A stretch of 25,198 bases of DNA, from positions 1 through 25,198 of the forward strand of contig MTSL01000175.1 of the NCBI GenBank assembly GCA_002794465.1, in the 5' to 3' direction. The position numbers and the translations under genes are program-made. The DNA comes from Paramicrosporidium saccamoebae. Its lineage: Eukaryota > Rozellomycota. Positions 25,026-25,198 of the stretch are shown here, one piece after another. Under the pieces are notes generated by a model, which had not been told where the DNA came from, did not search any database, and was given only the letters and a program-made list of their open reading frames with translations. How positions within the stretch are numbered: position 1 is the first letter of the stretch; the number at the start of each line of letters is the position of its first letter.

Positions 25026-25198
25026 TTAATTGTATGGATACGGGAATACTATGCGAAGGATTGCATAGCCTCCCCACATTGCGGCCACCAACGACGCTAA
25101 CAACATCCGCATGGATGGGGCAGGGATACGGGTAATGTTGAACAGAACGATGAGAGGTGCAACATCGCTGGCAACAAACGCCGCATCTCTCAAAATAT
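25026..25198 (-). CDS. 3' end of an unidentified membrane protein (runs off right edge)
   Basis: The minus strand is open from the right edge to a TAA at 25028-25026, giving 56 C-terminal residues. They include two hydrophobic stretches, about FVASDVAPLIVLF and MLLASLVAAMWGGYAILRIV, separated by NITRIPAPSMR, and end FPYPYN. The pattern looks like the last two membrane segments of a multi-pass protein. I do not recognise the family. It lies in tandem upstream of Nramp with a spacer of about 490 bp. It could also be a chance open frame. Confidence 0.5.
   Translation of the reverse strand, partial: ILRDAAFVASDVAPLIVLFNITRIPAPSMRMLLASLVAAMWGGYAILRIVFPYPYN

Noticed and set aside
1-25198. tRNA, rRNA, CRISPR array, transposase or phage genes
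   Set aside because: None was seen when reading both strands; short repeats present are local tandem repeats without spacers. A covariance-model search was not possible.

Overview
This window is nuclear DNA from a gene-dense eukaryote, most likely a fungus with a compact genome. DUS3, SNX4/Atg24, PXR1, a two-finger GATA factor, a Red1/ZFC3H1-type exosome adaptor, DCP2 and an Nramp transporter fit fungi. Nine introns could be placed from conserved protein families. All are 30-33 nt, start with GTA and end with AG. Intron size, short spacers and head-to-head gene pairs suggest a reduced early-diverging lineage such as Rozellomycota/Cryptomycota. That placement is inference; no marker gene here settles it. 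I see no rRNA, tRNA, CRISPR array or transposon.

Layout, left to right. The 5' part of DUS3 (-) runs off the left edge and is divergent from SNX4 (+). Then come PXR1 (-), a four-exon PSF2 (GINS subunit, -) and a GATA factor (-). An approximately 0.85 kb intergenic region with two kinds of short direct repeat precedes the four-exon Red1/ZFC3H1-like gene (+), followed by ER Hsp70/BiP (+) and a class I glutamine amidotransferase (+). RFC2 (-, three exons) and DCP2 (+, two exons) are head-to-head with only 33 bp between start codons. A 4 x 25 bp tandem repeat lies after DCP2. Next is a tandem array of three paralogous, unrecognised secreted proteins (-). Mitochondrial SerRS (+), a small UPF0132/Tic20-like membrane protein (+), Nramp (-) and the 3' end of an unidentified membrane protein (-) complete the window.

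Most genes are housekeeping: replication (PSF2, RFC2), RNA decay and surveillance (DCP2, Red1-like), tRNA modification and charging (DUS3, SerRS), ribosome/telomerase biology (PXR1), membrane traffic (SNX4), ER folding (BiP) and metal uptake (Nramp). They do not form one pathway.

The most novel element is the secreted trio at 16466-20539. The three share a signal peptide, an A-x-L-Y start to the mature protein and a conserved helical core, but have very different low-complexity tails. One carries six Cys-Pro-Trp-like repeats. This looks like a lineage-specific family of exported proteins, possibly wall, spore or host-interface proteins, though function cannot be read from sequence.
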